DNA of 64,000 nucleotides, from the NCBI GenBank assembly GCA_033239525.1, contig BSYO01000019.1:10832592-10896591 (forward strand), read 5' to 3'. Source of the stretch: Nepenthes gracilis (Eukaryota > Streptophyta > Magnoliopsida > Caryophyllales > Nepenthaceae). Both the position numbers and the translations under genes were made by a program. A model generated the notes under the pieces. The model searched no databases. It saw only the letters and a list, made by a program, of their open reading frames with translations, and was not told the DNA's origin. The first letter of the stretch is position 1. Each line of letters opens with the position of its first letter. Shown piece by piece: positions 44,645-56,513 of this stretch.

Positions 44645-47600
44645 CTGCTTTAAGAGAGGGAGAGAGAGAGAGAGAGATTACCATAAGTTGATGTACAACA
44701 TCGTAAGGCAGAGGTATCAAATCCCAGGGACATTACCCACATAAAATATCTCAAAAAATGTAGAACATTAAAGATGGTTTAACAGTTAAACATTTATTTT
44801 TAAGTAAAGTTTTAAAAACAAAAATAATTAATCCATGCAACATCTATTGCTTATCATCACATACTAATAAACGTTCTCCAATAACACAAAACAGCAAGAG
44901 AACAAGTTTAAGTTTTTGCAGTAAAAATACAAAAGCAATCTTTAGCAGCCGATTAGAAGCTCCAGTGGAAATGGTGGCCCAATAAACAGAGCTGCCTGAG
45001 TAGAACTAAGCAGGGTTCAGACACAAGCGGCCATACCCTGCAAGTGGGAAACTCCAAAGGAGTTCTAACAAGGATAAAATTTAAGCTTACAAGCTTCAGC
45101 ATGTCAAAACCCACAGCATGTTGCACTCGTAATGATATCTACTTCCACTCAGAAATGAATAACAAATAACTCTCAAGCAGCTAGCCTGACTATACAGTGT
45201 TTTAGGTAGTTCCTCAGCACCTGTTAATATTTTTTTCCCTTAACGATCAAAACTTTATAATGAAAGAGGAGGGGAGAGTCTTTAGTAATCTCAATGCCAG
45301 AACACAATCATGCTGGGCCTATAGATGAAGCTAATACACACAAGGCTTTTCAAATTACCATCTGCTGCGGCTATTTATTTTTTTGTGGCGCACTAGACAT
45401 AATGTGGGTTCAATGGGGGGCCGGTTTGTAAGAACTTACCTTTAATTTTTTTTTCTTCTTCCACAGTGCTCCCGATTTGAGAGTGGAGGAGGTCTCCAAG
45501 GGTCAGTTCTACTCAACAAGATAATTCATTTTTCATATCCACTGTATATTAAAACCACTATTTATAGCCAATTAGGAATATATTCCCAATTTTGTTAATG
45601 ATGTTCTACTAACTAAAACAGGTAAATAATGCAAAAACTAAAGAAGGAAGAGGAAGCAGTTAGAATCTGATGTTGTTGTACCAGCTTGCTAAGATGTCGA
45701 TGTAATACTACTCCTTGCGTCACCAGCACAAGCCTTCGCGATTTGCCTAGCTGATTCACCGGAAGCCATTCTCCTTCTCACGTGATGACAAAGCTTTTCC
45801 AGATGAGCATTCATACACTGACCTTGATCCACCACTTGTCCATCTGACAGTGGAGACCACCCTTGATGTGTGGCTGTGATGAATTACTCTGAGTCATCAC
45901 AACCTTCCAATTTTCTTTTGTACTTCAGACTTCATTTCCTTCCTCTTCCGCAGCTCCTCATTTTCTTCCCAGCGTTTCCCATCTGATCTTCCTTGTGTAA
46001 AACTTCTATTTATTTATTTTATGTTGCTCACACTAGGTTCAAAATATATCACCGAGAAGATTTTTCAAAGCGTTCGAGACAAGTTATACTCATTTTCTTA
46101 GCCGAGAAAGGTTTCCAGTCGTTCCATTCTCATACGGTGGAGGTTTCCCCAGTCCCTGATGCACCCTTGTACTGGTTCATCTGACGTCTACTAGGATTTT
46201 TGGATTGTTGTGATGTAATGTTGTGGGATGTGTCTTGTAAGCTTGGTTCCGATGTTTTGAGGCCTTGAAGGTTGTCCTTGGCTTGTGTTTGCACAGTTTA
46301 TTTTTTCATTAATATTAATTATTTATCAAAAAAAAAAGTCACTGGGCTAAAGCATAGAACAATATCTAACACTTCAGATACATTTTTGTATTCCAAAACC
46401 AATATGGCTGTCACTCTTGGTATGCAAGTTGGCCCAAATATTGGCCTATTGTCACAAATTGGAGTAAACCCTATAAATCACTTTCAAATCCAGAATTACC
46501 AGAACAAATTTCCTCCGGACAAATTTCTTCCAATTAGTATATATGGCAAGTCAAAGTATTTTGATCCATTTTTTTCACTTTTTCTAGTGTCATGAACTGT
46601 CCAATAATACAGGTAAGGGAAAAATCCATGCAAAATATCATAACATCCCCGGAAACTGCAAGATAATGCTGTTAAATGAAAACAGAGACAAAGTAACCTG
46701 CAAACGGGAACTTGTTGACTCCATGTGATCGTCCAATGAATCCTGCACATCATTAGAGGAATTTAATTTGAATTATACAATGGACGAAAAAAATAGCATG
46801 AAGTTTCTTATTTAAACTCCAAAATAATGGGACCACAAGCAAATAATTAAGACAATAGACCATAAAATCTATCAAAAAGGTAACATTACCAAAAGCCTAG
46901 TGTGTAAGTTAAGTTCCTCATTGACTGCCAACGCAATATGCTTTGTACTTGTTACTGTTTCCTCTAATTTTGCAAGGCCATCGTCTTGTTCTGCTAAGAA
47001 ATCAAGAAAACACCCAGAACGATATAATGAGGTATGCCCAAACATATTGACCAGCTATAAGAGGAAGCTAAAGTGTTCATCCTACATGCCTTTCATCATT
47101 TGCCGCTGAAAACTCAAAAGACCATGGCTGTCCATGTTAGTAGCTCTTCCCATTACATCATCCAACTTTGACTCTGTACCAAGCAAGCTGTCTCTGTTAG
47201 TAGAATCGGACATGTTAAGAGTAGTTGCCATCTCGTTAACTTTGGATCTCATATTTGTCAGCATGTCCTTCCGCTTGTTCATCTCTTTTGCTGTTCTGTA
47301 ATAATGACAAGCAGCATTAGAACACTTCAACGTGATCAGTTCGTAATAGTGATACAGGGATGGCAAGGAAAAAGAAGAAGGGAAATGGGAAGAAACAGAG
47401 AAGAAAATAGAAAAAAGAGGGAAGTAAAGATTACTAGATAAAAGGAAGGATAATCATGACTTCTTAATATCAATTCAATTCATTAATAACAATCATGACT
47501 TCTTAATATCAATTCAAATCATTAATAACTATCAAATAACAAAGTTAAAATCCTTATATATAAATATCCTACTCTTAAATTAATTAGGAAATAAATGTAT

Positions 47601-50600
47601 TTTTCTAATTAACAATAATTCAAAATAAGGATTTAATAAAAATAAAATATATTATTCTTAAAATATTTTGAAACTACTAAAATTAAAAATTTCAAGAATC
47701 CTCAATATATTATAAAATATGCAAACAATTTAATAATCAAAAATAAAATAAAATAAAATCACTCTAATATCTTTAAGATGTCTGCATCAATTCTCTCGGA
47801 GTGATAGAAATTTGATCCCATCGAGTAAGGTACCTACCGTCAATCTTCCAACCACAAGCTAAATGGCTTCATAGTCCTCCTCCAATGCCCGTAAACATAT
47901 ATGAGTGGTCGCAGAAATCTATTGCTCCACCAACTCCTCAGTGATGGAAAATTGAACCTTGTGATAGCCAATCTTACCGTAATACCCGGTTTCTAATTAA
48001 TTGATTTCGATGTTATCAATTTATTTTGTATTAATTTAAAAAATAATTGTATAATAAAAATTGGTACGAAATCGATTAACAGTATCATACTTGGCCTAAT
48101 GTGTGCTTGACACGCCCTCGTGTGTTTTTGATAGATTGTGTGATGCTAGAAGCACCCTTTGCAGTGCTTATATGCAGAATTAGCGATTGTTTAAGGCCTG
48201 AGTTGCAATTGATGTGGTGCTCATGTGCGTTTGAGGGTTTGGTCAACGCCTGATATGCGCCTGACTGGCGCTCGTGCACTTATTTGTGTATATAAGCCAT
48301 GCTAACATTGTTTTTAGGCAAATTCCACGGAGAAGGAGAGAGGAGAGAGAAAGAGAAGGAAAGAAAAAGAGATGAAGAGAAGAGATGTGACTTTGAAGCA
48401 TCATTTTATCAAATCTATTAGATTAAAGGAAAAAGACAAGTATTTCAAAGCCAGATCTTCAGTCTATTTCAGATTTTCTCTAATTTTGTTTACGTTTGGT
48501 GATTTATTATACATACATGTCATCTTTTACTTCTCCCACTTTGATTTATTGTGAATGCATGTAGTTTTACCAATTGTTTTGAGGTTTTGTTTTGATTTTA
48601 CCTGATATCTGAGAAGTTTATTTTGTACAAAATGAGTAAATATTTTAAAATATTCTATTTATATATGAAATATTTGCAAAAAAAAAGTTATGAAAAATAT
48701 GCATTTAGCATTGCATATGGTATTTCATGCATGTACTTTAAGTTGGACTCTATTTTGTTATTTGTTTCGATATTTGCACTTTTTCACAGGGTGAAGAGTT
48801 TTGTATCTGTACTTCCCTAGAGTGAAAATTTTATACTCTTCCGACAGAGAAGAAAAGTTTTAGACATTTGTTATAAAGCCCTCCAATTTGGTATTTTGTT
48901 GAAAATTATCGTAAGAAATTGAACGGAACTAATATATTCGGATCTTCTAATATATATAAATAGATTTGAGGATTGTACCTATCATTCACGGAAGGCAAAA
49001 GAAAGTGACGTTTAACCCCATCTAAACCCCGTTAATAGGGAGAAATATATAGACAATTCACATATGGGTCTAAATAGTATCAATTCAGCTTAAGGTTACC
49101 AGAGTACGTATAACGCTTCCTCAAAGTTAGTATTTTGGTCTTAGGTTCTCAAATTTAGTATATTTTAGATGTTTGATATTTTTACCTGCATCTAATTTGA
49201 TATTCAAGATGTTTAATTATGGACTTGCAGGTTTTGACGACTATTCAGATTTATGCTATCGGAATTTGGACGATATAGTATTCAAACTGTTTGATATCTG
49301 TATTCGGGTTATGAATTTTGCGTATGATATCATGTTTGGATATTTGGCATATTTAGGCCCCTAATTTGTATCAGAGTTTGTATATATTTTATTATTTTCA
49401 CTTTGCTTTGATTTATGGATATATTATTTCACTATATATATATACACACTGATACTTGTTGAACATTTAATTCATAATTATACTGTTTTTAACCTTTTTA
49501 TATTAGAGGGTTATAGATTGCTTGCAGGAAATTTGGATGAGAATGTTCCAGGAGATTTTATTTATGCTTTATGATTCTTAAATTTATAGTTGGGTCAATA
49601 TTTGTATTTCGATCTAGTGAAGGAAATTTTGTGTAGGCTGATATTAGTATATAGTATTTGGATGGAGATTTATTCGATTTCTTTTAGTATCGGGTTAGTG
49701 ATTGTAGATGACTACGCTAGTTTGACATTGTGATTATATAATATTTAGACGATCACTTTCCTTATGGATCATACAGTAGATTATGACCAGTGTCTGATGT
49801 TTGGATAGTTAGTTTAGAGAAATCTTGTGGTTAATGTCATGATTATTATCAACGGTTTTGATTATATTGTCGAGTCCAACCCAATATTGGGTATTGTATC
49901 TGATATGTTTTCTTTATGATCACTTGCAATAATACATGGATTTAATTATTGTCATTATATATCACCTGCATTTGGGTCCGAGTTCATGACATTTGCTGAC
50001 TCCAATAGAACTTCAAAATATTTGGATCTAATTATTAAAGTGTCTAAAGGCTTCCTAGATTTGTATCCATACAAATCTCAAATGGACTCGTGCCTATAGA
50101 GTTATTGCAAAGTTGTTATATGCAAGCTAATTGGCATGTTTAGCAAGTATTAACTATCTTAGTTATATCTATTTTCAAACTAGGTCAGTAAAACTATCAC
50201 TCAAATTTATCTATTATCTCATTACGTTTAAACTGGCTAGATAGACCACCTACAAGAACTTACCAAACTATGAAATCTCGAAGAAATATTCTAAGAATAT
50301 AAAGTTTATTGGCTTAAAACAAATATTCATCCCGAATGTGAAAGCCAATCATGGTATTAGGTTGATCGTTTTGTAAATGTAGAAAGATTTACTAAAATTA
50401 GGACAATACCCATATTTTTTCTTGAATCTTTCAAATTCAACAACCTTAAATGAAAGACAATAAGAACACTCCACGCCTTAAGGCATTTGCTACTTGGTCC
50501 TTGATTCCCTTCTAATGTTTTAAAATAAAAGAATAAGCTTGTAGATATTCAACCTAATAATCATGCTGATGATTTAATTTCTTTTGAGAGCTATGAAAGT

Positions 50601-53600
50601 AAAGAGCCACGTGATCAGAATATAAGACAAACTTCTAAGATAACAAGTAATAGTACCAGTAGTGTAAAGTCTACATAACTGTATATAACTCCTTATCATA
50701 AGTAGAGTACCATTGTTGAGTATTATTCAACTTCTCACTAAAGTAGGCAATAGGATGTCACTTTGGGTTAATAACTCTGCCTACTCCTATAACTGATGCA
50801 TCACATTCTACTTCAAACACCTTAGAGAAATCATCAAGCCACATGACAGATGTCACATCCCTAATCCTGAAATCGAATTTATAAATAAATCAACTTTTAC
50901 TCTTAAAATTCAAATATTTAATTCATTATTCCACTGACTTAAAAGCCCAGAATGAACATTGGAACGTGGACTTGTAAATCAAATACAATTAAATTGTCCA
51001 AATTAATATAAAAATAAACCACGGAACCCAAATGCCACATCCAAAGTGGCTACGAAAATGATTAGTTATTTGACATTGAATCATACATAAGGTAAAAGCA
51101 TCTTAACTGACATTAGAGTATCAAAACCATAACCATACCCAAAAATGTTTGTTCAACTATTACAATTTTATCACTGACCTCAACTGGATACAACATAAAT
51201 TGAAATACTGAGGATTAACAACTAAAAGTTACAATTATAATCCAACAATATATTAAAGCGTTAAATCCAATCTAGCACCCTACACTAATATTTCGAATAA
51301 TCTTTCTTGAAATCTCGACCTCCTACAAGTTAGTTTGAACCCTCAAATCTGAAAGGTTAGCAAAATCAATAGTAAGAATAAGCCAATTGCTCAGCAAAGT
51401 ATGCATATTTTCATATGTGAATATATATTAACAAAGCATGCTAAAATTATACAATGAACGAAAGTTCAAAATGCCGATAACATCATTTTACAATAAATCA
51501 TGTTAAAGTTAATCACTAATGATCAATTTGTGCCAAAATCTGTACACAAACATAAATCATACCAAAAACCGATACATAACCAAACATGCTGAATTGTGCA
51601 AGTTTATTAAGCATACAGAAGGATCAAAGATCGGTGATGACTTCACCAATAAATGGAGAATATCAAAGTTCGGACTATAATTGTCTCCATATAGCCAAAG
51701 GTCATACAATACTATTCACAACTCATAGGTGAGTTATCTATATACAATCTTTATAGATGGGGCCAAACTCCACTTTTCAAAATCGCAAATAATAGATTCG
51801 ATGTTCATCTTTTTAGTAATATACTAGGACATGCTCATATATATTCTATCAATTCTCAATAATAGTCCATGCTCACTTAAATCGAAAACTTTACACAAAT
51901 ACCAACATCTCTTAATTTTTCTTATACCGAAGAAAATACTTTCTTCATCAAAACTTATGTAGAGTTTTTCTTTATATTTCTTTAAATGTGTGACATGTAG
52001 TAAAATTATAAATATGCAAAAATAATAAAGTAGAAATTAAAGACATGTAGGAGTTTAAATGTATAATTTATAAAATTACAAAAATTGTTATGCAAAAGAT
52101 GCAAGTTCAAGTGATTTCTCTTAATTATAAATACATATAAATAATTATGTGGGAACTCAAAACATGCAAAGAATGAAAGACATGCAAATGTTGCACAAAT
52201 TCAGCACTTTAACATGATTCCATGCATGCTAAGATCCAAAACAGTTTAAACATAAAAATAAGATAAGCATGGGCATTTGAAACAAGAAATACTTAAGGAA
52301 ATTAGAAATGAACAGCAACAAAGAAATGAAGAATTCGAATGCATTTGTCTTTACTCAATTTATGGTAAACAATTCTTGATTTCACCTTAAATCCTCCTTT
52401 TCCTTCTTTTTCTCTCTTCTTCTCTCTCTTTTCCTCTTCTCTTTGTCTCTCATCTCTCAAAACCTCGGCTGAAATGAGCTAGTAAACAACCAAGGGGCCT
52501 ATTTATAAAAGACTGGTCCATTAATGCTGGTCAAGCACGAAAGCACAAACCGCACCATGCACAAGCACCCATCAGGTGTATATCAAGTACCAACATTATA
52601 TTCTAAACACGCATGCGTGCCGCATAAGCGCATCTCAAACAAAAATATTCTGCCTAAAACGCACATAAGCAACCCAAAGGCGTCCATTAAGTGTACCTAT
52701 ACTGTCAAAAATACACATAGACATAGGTCAAGCGCAGGTCAGGCATCGCCTAACTTATTCGGGTTTACAACTTAATTTTTTGACTTAAAATCTCAATTAA
52801 CCTTAAAAGTCCATCAGTTTAATTAAATTGATCATCATTATAAAAATATTTTGGAATTCATACCTTACAATAGGGGCTATTGTCATCCTCTTTTTTATAC
52901 TCTTAATGGCTTTAGTAATATTAAGAGACCAATATAATTTACCTTTCTTCGTACAATCAATGAGAGGAGTTATAATCGTGCTAAATCCTTCAATAAATTG
53001 ACCATAAAAAGTAGATAAACCATAAAAGTTTGAACATCATGGATGGATTTGAGCTCAAGCCAATCTACGATTGTCTAAATCTTTATAGAGTTAACAAAGA
53101 TTGTGTCAGAGAAAACTATAAAGGCAAGGAAAGAAATCCTATCTGAAAAAAAAAAAAAAAAAAAACTCCTTAAGATTGGCAAAACAAGCTCTCATTTTTA
53201 AGAGTAATGCAAACCTAAGTAAGGTAAAATAAGTGTTGTCCCTAAGTCTTACTATAAATAAAGATGTTATCAAAATAGACCACCATAAATTGTCCCATAA
53301 AAGGTTATAGGACATAGGTTATGACCCTTATAAAAGTATTGGGTATGTTAGATAGCCTCAAAGGTATAACCAAAGACTCATAAAAGTCGTCCTTTGTCTT
53401 AAAAGTCACCTTCCAATTATCCCCTGGCTAAATTCTAATTTGATGGTAATCACTCTTTAAATCAATCTCAGAGAAGATCGTAACATCAGCAATCATATCT
53501 AGCATATCATCAAATCTAGACATAAAAAAATGGTACTTCACTATAATCTTATCAATGGCTTTGATATGTACACACATCCTCCACAATAAATCTTTTATCG

Positions 53601-55134
53601 ATGATAAGATAGTAGGCTACAAATTGACTCATGCCCCCTCAAACGAATCCCTTGTGAAGGAGTTTTAGAACTTGCCACTAGAGCTCATACTTAGTAGAAT
53701 TCATCCTATAATGAGGTAAATTTAGGAAAAAACGTACTCCGAATAAAGTCAATGGCATCTTGAATGTCACGTAAATCAATAAATGATTTGGGAGGTCCTT
53801 ATAAAAGACACCCTAAAAGTTTTGGAGGACTTGATAGGCCTTATTAGATATCAATGTAGGAGAGTCTAAAAGGATTTCTAAAACAACATCTATAAACATA
53901 ACAGACTTGCCTACAACTGTACACTCAAATACTATAAGGCTAATAATATGTAATCCCATTACCGCAACCACATCCTTTTTTTTTGTTGTGAATAACAGGT
54001 TTCTGGGTCGAGGATAGGAAAGAAGGAAGAAGAGAAAGAAAAAAAATCAGAGAAATAGATAAAAGAGCAGAGAAAAGAAAGCAGCAAATATTACCAAAGA
54101 GAAAAAAGGGCAATCACAATTTTTTAATATCAATTTAATTCATTAATGACTACTCAATAATAAAGTTCGGGTTCCTATACAAAGATATTGTGCTTCTAAG
54201 ATAATTAGGAAACGGAAATATTTTTTTAATTTATAATGATTCAAAATAAAAATAATAAAAATAAAAATAAAATATATCATTTTAAAAATATTCTGGAGTT
54301 ATAAAATTATAAAATTTTAAGAATATCTAATATATTACAAAATATGAAAACAAATCAATAATCAAAATAAAATAAAATAAAATATCTCTAATATCCTTAG
54401 ATTATCTGCATCAAATAGGCTCAAAATCACATGTAAAATCCACTGAATAGATATGACACGTAACTAATTAACAAAAGTGAGGAATAAACATGTGTTTCCA
54501 TGATAAGATCATGCCAGTTGAAGGATGCAAAAGAAAACAAGATCAGTGAAAAATACAACTTTTCTTCGCCCTAGTAGTTGACATGAATGGAATATATCAT
54601 CTCAGAAGGAATGATAGAATAAGAAAGGCTATTGCCAATAACCTGCTAACAATATTTTCTAAGGGTAACAGGGTTCAAGAAGATCACGCAGCAAAAGCAG
54701 CACAGATTGAGAATATGCTTGTTGTGCTTGAAATTCAAAGAATACAAATTGTAGATGACCCAACTCAATATGGGAAAGTTTCATGCCTTAATCATAGGGT
54801 GACACAACTATAGTGGGAGAAAATTAGTGAAGCATTGAGAAGTCTTACATTGCTAGGTGTCAATCATTCTGCAGTAGGGCAGGCATCAAATAATACTGAC
54901 AACACTTGCTACTTACATTTTCTGCCTGCTGGGCAGCTTTGACAAAAGGGATTCCAGTGTGTCCAGTTTTGTTTTCAAAATTGTGATCTTTCTGCGACTG
55001 GCAGAAAAATGGCGCTGCATTTGTGCTCCACCACGAGGCAATGAATTTGCCTCAGAGACCATACAATCTATATTATCAGCAAGTTTTGATGCTTCATTGT
55101 ATTCCCAGATCCATGATTCGGAAAGAGAAGCCAT
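44519..55134 (-). CDS. SYP52: Qc-SNARE of the SYP5 family (SYP51/SYP52-like syntaxin)
   Basis: This tail-anchored Qc-SNARE acts at the trans-Golgi, prevacuolar compartment and vacuole, in complexes with SYP2 and VTI1 partners. Coding exons are 54917-55134, 47090-47295, 46890-46990, 46698-46742 and 44519-44644, in phase throughout, giving 696 nt and 231 residues, the usual family length. Landmarks: [19 protein letters not shown] (N-terminal helix), [40 protein letters not shown], the SNARE motif about 142-200, the family Cys-rich GGCGCLCLL, and a C-terminal membrane anchor ending WALIKWL. Oddities: zero-layer Gln is His171, intron 2 has a GC donor, and intron 1 is 7.6 kb. No stop or frameshift is present. 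SYP51 versus SYP52 cannot be separated by eye, so the symbol is a family label. Confidence 0.92.
44645..46697 (-). other. SNARE gene intron with a poly(A)-tailed insert
   Basis: 2.05 kb with a CT tract near the acceptor (GA on the plus strand, 44655-44678). The stretch up to an A10 run at 46328-46337 looks like a retroposed plus-strand sequence. Confidence 0.55.
45950..46337 (+). mobile_element. possible LINE or retroposed sequence with poly(A) end
   Basis: The segment ends TTAATATTAATTATTTATC followed by ten A, like the 3' terminus of plant LINEs. I found no convincing target duplication and no RT domain, so a decayed retrocopy is equally possible. The left limit is arbitrary. Confidence 0.35.
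46698..46742 (-). CDS. SYP52: SYP5-like SNARE, fourth coding exon (15 residues)
   Basis: A 45-nt exon, phase 0 at both ends, encoding [15 protein letters not shown] in the second half of the SNARE motif. Acceptor ...GATGTGCAG, donor GTTACT. Confidence 0.92.
46890..46990 (-). CDS. SYP52: SYP5-like SNARE, third coding exon (start of SNARE motif)
   Basis: Acceptor ...CTTAGCAG, donor GTAATG. It encodes [20 protein letters not shown] and then [14 protein letters not shown]. The His codon at 46902-46904 is at the position of the SNARE zero-layer Gln in SYP51/52 (LDLQTRL). Confidence 0.93.
47090..47295 (-). CDS. SYP52: SYP5-like SNARE, second coding exon (residues 73-141)
   Basis: Starts at acceptor ...TTATTACAG and encodes [34 protein letters not shown] and [11 protein letters not shown]. 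It ends AAAG followed by GCATGT, a GC donor. The nearest GT (two bases on) would give the wrong phase for the next exon. Confidence 0.93.
47345..47349. repeat. target-site duplication AATAG, left copy
   Basis: Identical to 54414-54418. Confidence 0.88.
47350..47789 (-). repeat. 3' LTR (element sense) of the intronic chromovirus
   Basis: 440 bp; it contains an extra local duplication of ATCATGACTTCTTAATATCA (47451-47520) absent from the other LTR. Confidence 0.88.
47978..49991 (+). mobile_element. 2.0-kb solo LTR, plus orientation, nested in the intronic chromovirus
   Basis: Starts CGTAATACCC (TG decayed to CG) and ends GGGTCCGAGTTCATGACA. Flanks CTTAC and TTTGC differ by two transitions. 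A promoter TGTATATAAGCC near 48284 is followed by a GA-rich leader, the same layout as the minus-oriented LTR at 50851-52869. It replaces the region where integrase would be. Confidence 0.65.
49992..50850 (-). pseudogene. chromovirus RNase H remnant
   Basis: Minus-strand text includes [40 protein letters not shown] and a DALSRR-like [14 protein letters not shown]. These are the standard RNase H and post-RNase H blocks of Reina/CRM-type elements. Stops interrupt the frame. Confidence 0.82.
50851..52869 (-). mobile_element. 2.0-kb solo LTR, minus orientation, nested between RT and RNase H
   Basis: Plus-strand ends are TGTCACATCC and ATACCTTACA. Flanks ACAGA and ATAGG differ by two transitions. 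Removing the insert and five bases rejoins the host frame (MTIAPI to [10 protein letters not shown]). On the minus strand TTTATAAATAGGCCCC near 52497-52512 is the promoter and a GA-rich leader follows. Confidence 0.82.
52870..53950 (-). pseudogene. chromovirus reverse transcriptase remnant
   Basis: Reads [33 protein letters not shown] and [15 protein letters not shown], then [14 protein letters not shown] (the catalytic box altered from YxDD to YFDN) and [12 protein letters not shown]. Order and spacing are those of Ty3 RT. Many stops. Confidence 0.85.
53989..54413 (-). repeat. 5' LTR (element sense) of the intronic chromovirus
   Basis: 425 bp. The primer site that should follow on the left (TGGTATCAGAGC type) was not recognised and may be deleted together with gag. 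Confidence 0.88.
54917..55134 (-). CDS. SYP52: SYP5-like SNARE, first coding exon (residues 1-72)
   Basis: The acceptor ...AACATGCAG lies 5 bases upstream of the ATG (exon starts 55139), so a 5'UTR intron precedes it. The exon begins [20 protein letters not shown] and ends at donor GTAAGT in a split Ile codon. Confidence 0.93.
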
Positions 55135-55139
55135 TTCAA

Positions 55140-56176
55140 CTGCATGTTAAATTAAAAGCTTTGAGAAAACTGACATTTAAAAGGTGACCTAGAGAAGATA
55201 TAGATGGTAAGACAAATAATGGCAGTTGTGCAAGACAAAAAACAATTTGACAATTGTTATACAGATGAAAACCTTAAAAATAATAGAACTGGCACAAACT
55301 CATTGGAAATTATAGGGAAGAATCAATACTCCTACGAAACATTAAAAGCCTGGACAACTCACATGCAAGGGGTAATTACTGAATGTCCACAAAATGCTCA
55401 ACAAACACCATAAACCCCATTATAACAGATTACTTATACTAAAAGACAGCGTTATACTAAAAGACTGCATTAACGACATAGAGAGAACAGAATTCTCGAA
55501 CCCCATAGAGGCAGTTTTATCTCTCTTCGGTAGATCACCCCCACCGTTTCTTTTCCGTCGCTTTTAGTGAATAACTGTAACTCCTGTGGGAATTCATACA
55601 ATCCAAGATGTTCTCTACTGTCAAACGATCTCCAATCTCTATTAGATTGGTTTGCATCGTTCAATTTGTCTTAATCTTCCACATGGTAAACCAAAAAAAA
55701 AAAAAAAATCGCCCCTAAAATATCCTTGAATTTCATTTTTTTAAAAAAAATAAAATTAGTAAACGGAAGTGGAGGCCAACATGCAAGTTGTAAATTGAGG
55801 ATCAACACATAATTCAAATTAATTTTGTACAGCCACACAATCCCTTTAAATTCTACCCTTACAAGCAAGGCCGATATTAACTATCCTGAACACACACATG
55901 ATGAAAAGTCCTAGCAACAGCAGATGGGATTCTTAATCTCAATGTATAAGCGATAGAATTCAGAGAGAAATTCTCACTAGAAACAGATTCCAACAACAGA
56001 AAACCACACAAACCCGACGTATAATATCCGCAATCCTAGACCATACAAACCTGGAAAGGCGCAAAAAATATGAGATCATAGAAACCGAAATTCGTTTCAA
56101 AAACTGCATCTCAAATATGACAGATAGTTGAAAAATCTATGTATGTGTGAAATGTGGAAGCAAATAACATGTTTAC
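55140..56176 (-). other. 5'UTR intron of the SNARE gene
   Basis: From donor GTAAAC at 56176 to acceptor AACATGCAG. AT-rich, no nested element recognised; the plus-strand ORF at 55204-55413 has no domain. Confidence 0.65.
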
Positions 56177-56345
56177 CTTTGAACTGAAGATTGGAAGCGA
56201 TAGAAGTAATGCTTGCGCTGATTTCTTTGGGATGGTTGGAGAATAAAGCAAGAAGGCAGGTCACTAAATGAGAAGAAAACGGAGGAACGAGAAATGCCGT
56301 GCTAAGGTTTTCGCTGTCGTCTTGCGAATGAATGTGCAATTAATT
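56177..56345 (-). other. 5'UTR exon of the SNARE gene (right limit approximate)
   Basis: Pyrimidine-rich leader ending CAGTTCAAAG at a good donor. The transcription start is not fixed. The open frame through this exon starts at TTG, not ATG, so it is not a supported upstream ORF. Confidence 0.55.
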
Positions 56346-56409
56346 GATATTTCGACGTCTTGAACTAAACGGAACCGTTTATTGTCTTAGATGAGCTATT
56401 TTTATTTTT

Positions 56410-56420
56410 AACTATATAAA
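56410..56420 (-). promoter_or_regulatory. candidate TATA element of the SNARE gene
   Basis: TTTATATAGTTA on the minus strand, about 70 bp upstream of the assumed leader start. Other AT-rich sites are possible. Confidence 0.3.
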
Positions 56421-56513
56421 TTCTAATAATTTACAATTAAATTAACACTTTTTGTTGGCTAATTAAATAAACAGTTATTATTATCATCAATAAAAGCTAA
56501 CACAAATAGTTGC

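Larger units (their letters stand above)
47350..54413 (-). mobile_element. Ty3/gypsy chromovirus (Reina-like) with both LTRs, TSD and two nested solo LTRs
   Basis: LTRs at 47350-47789 and 53989-54413 share most of their length, including AATAATCAAAA(T/A)AAATAAAATAAAAT and TCTGCATCA at the right ends. Perfect target duplications AATAG lie at 47345-47349 and 54414-54418. The minus strand reads RT then RNase H right after the 5' LTR, with gag and protease missing. The LTR start TGATGCAGA and tract CCGAGAGAAT resemble the element at 4686-6628. Solo LTRs lie at 50851-52869 and 47978-49991. The LTRs are visibly diverged, so the insertion is old. Confidence 0.9.
47296..54916 (-). other. 7.6-kb first coding intron of the SNARE gene
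   Basis: Bounded by donor GTAAGT and acceptor TTATTACAG. 7064 bp of it is the retrotransposon at 47350-54413, leaving about 550 bp of original intron. The insertion starts only 54 bp upstream (in gene sense) of the second coding exon. Confidence 0.88.

Noticed and set aside
54583..54813. 76-aa plus-strand ORF in the SNARE intron
   Set aside because: Composition looks protein-like, but I recognise no domain, splice signals or partner exon; probably chance.
56097..56339. 80-aa minus-strand ORF over the SNARE 5'UTR exon
   Set aside because: It starts at TTG and reads across a good splice donor, so it is not a supported upstream ORF.
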